A stretch of DNA of 32,535 nucleotides from Desulfovirgula thermocuniculi DSM 16036 (GTDB lineage Bacteria; Bacillota; Desulfotomaculia; Desulfotomaculales; Desulfovirgulaceae). Below the pieces are notes generated by a model. The model made no database searches. It had not been told where the DNA came from and worked only from the letters and a program-made list of their open reading frames with translations. The stretch is from contig NZ_AUBR01000039.1 in the NCBI RefSeq assembly GCF_000429345.1, positions 1-32,535 on the forward strand. The letters run 5' to 3'. A program made the translations under genes and the position numbers. Below are positions 30,899 to 32,535 of this stretch, in pieces. The stretch's first letter is position 1. The number at the start of each line of letters is the position of its first letter.

Positions 30899-32278
30899 AT
30901 GGGACTGGATAAGCTTTTTCAGCTCCGGCGCTACAACACGGACGTGCGCACGGAGATCATTGCCGGGGTCACCACTTTCATGACCATGGCCTACATCCTA
31001 TTCCTGAACCCCAACATCCTCTCGGCCACGGGGATGGATAAAAACGCCGTCTTCTTTGCCACGGCGGTCAGCGCCGGCCTGGTTACCCTGGCCATGGGGC
31101 TGCTGGTTAACTACCCCATTGCCCTTGCCCCGGGCATGGGCTTAAACGCCTATTTTGCCACCGTGGCCGCCCAGCACGTGGGCATGCCCTGGCAGGTGGC
31201 CCTGGGGGCCGTTTTTATTTCCGGCGTCATCTTCATCATCCTCACCATTTCCCAGGTGCGCCAGCTCCTGGTGGTGGCCGTTCCCGATTCCCTCAAGCGG
31301 TCCATTATCGTGGGTATCGGTTTGTTCATCACCATGCTCGGGCTGAAAATGTCCGAGTTTATGGTCATTAAAGCCGGGCCCGCCATTCCTCCCACCCTCG
31401 ACGCCCTTTCCCGCCCCGGGGGTATAGCCACCCTGCGCTTCTTCGAGTGGAACATTTTCCTGGGCTCCCTGGCCAGCCCGGTTACGCTGCTTTCCCTGGC
31501 CGGCCTGGCCGTCACCGCCCTGCTCATGGCCAAAGGGGTAAAGGGAGCCATCTTGCTGGGCATCATCATCACCACCCTCCTGGGCATTCCCCTGGGCGTG
31601 ACCCAGGTGCCGCCCGATTTCCGCCCCTTTGCCCTCCCGGACTTCAACCGCCTGGCGGTCGGCAGCCTTGATCTCGCCGGCGCGCTGCACATGGGCCTGT
31701 GGGCGGTAATCTTCACCTTTACCTTTGTGGAGCTCTTTGACACCTTCGGCACGCTGGTGGGCACCGCTGGCAAGGCGGGGCTCCTGGAAGAAAACGGCCA
31801 GTCCCGGCGGCTGGGGCGGGCCATGCTGGTGGACGCCTGCGGGGTGGCCTTCGGCGCGCTTATGGGCACCAGCACCGTCACCGCCTACATTGAGAGCACC
31901 GCCGGCATTGCCGAGGGGGGCCGCACCGGCCTCACCGCCGTCACCACGGGCGTGCTCTTCCTACTTTCGCTGGTCCTGGCCCCTATAGCCGGCCTGATCC
32001 CCGGCGCCGCCACCGCCCCGGCCCTGATCATTGTGGGCATGCTCATGGCCCAGGCTGCCAGGGAAATTAACTTTGCCGACTTTACCGAAGGGTTCCCGGC
32101 CTTCCTGACCATGATCCTCATGCCCTTTACGGGGAGCATTGCCAACGGCATTGCCGCCGGCATTGTCTTTTACGTCCTGCTGAAAGCGGCCAGCGGGCGG
32201 GCACGGGAAGTGCACTGGCTGATGTGGATCCTGGCCGTTTTGGTGGTGGCCCGCTACATTTTCCTGGCCGAGCATTAA
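30899..32278 (+). CDS. NCS2 family purine permease (guanine/hypoxanthine, AzgA/PbuG type)
   Basis: 459 residues with about 13 membrane segments. AzgA-like features are FQLRRYNTDVRTEIIAGVTTFMTMAYILFLNP at the N-terminus, NYPIALAPGMGLNAYFA near 75, FVELFDTFGTLVGTAGKAG near 277 and GTSTVTAYIESTAGIAEGGRTGL near 322, the conserved substrate-site loops. It imports guanine, hypoxanthine or adenine with protons. The position between guaA and purE supports purine uptake. ATG start after GAAGGGGG. Confidence 0.94.
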   Translation: MGLDKLFQLRRYNTDVRTEIIAGVTTFMTMAYILFLNPNILSATGMDKNAVFFATAVSAGLVTLAMGLLVNYPIALAPGMGLNAYFATVAAQHVGMPWQVALGAVFISGVIFIILTISQVRQLLVVAVPDSLKRSIIVGIGLFITMLGLKMSEFMVIKAGPAIPPTLDALSRPGGIATLRFFEWNIFLGSLASPVTLLSLAGLAVTALLMAKGVKGAILLGIIITTLLGIPLGVTQVPPDFRPFALPDFNRLAVGSLDLAGALHMGLWAVIFTFTFVELFDTFGTLVGTAGKAGLLEENGQSRRLGRAMLVDACGVAFGALMGTSTVTAYIESTAGIAEGGRTGLTAVTTGVLFLLSLVLAPIAGLIPGAATAPALIIVGMLMAQAAREINFADFTEGFPAFLTMILMPFTGSIANGIAAGIVFYVLLKAASGRAREVHWLMWILAVLVVARYIFLAEH

Positions 32279-32302
32279 AAAAGTAAGGTGTAAGGTAACG
32301 GA

Positions 32303-32535
32303 ATGACCGGAGCAATGGTGGGCATCGTGGTGGGCAGCGACTCGGACCTGCCCGTAATGAAGGAAGCGGCGGAGGTGCTGGAAGAGCTGGGCATCGGCTG
32401 CGAGGTGGTGATTTCTTCGGCCCACCGCACCCCCGAGCAGACGGCCCACTACGCCCGCACGGCAGCCGAGCGGGGCCTGGCGGTAATCATTGCCGCCGCC
32501 GGCATGGCCGCCCACCTCCCGGGGGTTATTGCCGC
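32303..32535 (+). CDS. purE: N5-carboxyaminoimidazole ribonucleotide mutase PurE, cut by window edge
   Basis: The first 77 residues are present. [25 protein letters not shown] is the nucleotide-binding start of class I Pur[11 protein letters not shown] holds the catalytic His and the CAIR-binding loop; [17 protein letters not shown] follows. It converts N5-CAIR to CAIR in de novo purine synthesis. It follows the permease gene by 24 bases. The ribosome binding site is AGGTAACGG, weak but adjacent to ATG. A further pur operon probably continues to the right. Confidence 0.95.
   Translation, partial: MTGAMVGIVVGSDSDLPVMKEAAEVLEELGIGCEVVISSAHRTPEQTAHYARTAAERGLAVIIAAAGMAAHLPGVIA

Overview
This GC-rich window looks like the chromosome of an anaerobic, probably thermophilic clostridial Firmicute of the Moorella/Desulfotomaculum type. 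The basis is inference: an FprA plus high-molecular-weight rubredoxin pair as in Moorella, an S-layer-homology surface protein, strong purine-rich Shine-Dalgarno sites, and frequent GTG and TTG starts. No rRNA, tRNA or CRISPR array was seen.

Left part (1-2968) is an accessory patch. An IS110-family transposase runs off the left edge. Its end lies inside a HepT-like gene of which only the C-terminal 80 codons survive. Two MntA/HepT (nucleotidyltransferase/HEPN ribonuclease) toxin-antitoxin pairs follow, facing away from each other across a short AT-rich promoter region. A third pair lies at 11431-12301, preceded by a Uma2-type endonuclease gene.

The stretch 2140-11429 is one plus-strand run of ten closely packed genes. 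It starts with mntA-hepT and continues directly into a membrane-integrity set: NfeD with its ClpP-class protease domain, a DUF350 membrane protein, PspA, a Ser/Gly-rich membrane protein, a small unknown protein and a stomatin-like slipin. A YkgJ-type cysteine cluster protein, an S-layer-anchored beta-propeller protein with a long Gly/Ser linker, and a TPR protein complete it.

The stretch 12939-16904 is a mobile patch. A TnpB gene behind hairpin-rich DNA is cut off after its first RuvC motif by an IS607-type element. That element carries a serine recombinase and an unusual 562-residue TnpB-related protein with a coiled-coil insertion, no zinc ribbon, and His where the third RuvC Asp is expected. 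A strongly structured segment downstream is a candidate guide (omega/re) RNA. About 230 bases after it remain unexplained.

The right half is mostly core metabolism. On the minus strand: two family III CoA-transferases plus an AMP-forming acyl-CoA synthetase (organic acid activation), and an iron-sulfur flavoprotein, flavodiiron protein FprA and rubredoxin reductase Hrb (oxygen/NO defence). Next come murJ (plus), mazG-like and DUF1015 genes (minus), and two membrane or exported proteins of unknown role. The window ends in a purine operon, hpt-guaA-NCS2 permease-purE, with a good promoter and a terminator-like hairpin in its leader; purE is cut by the right edge.
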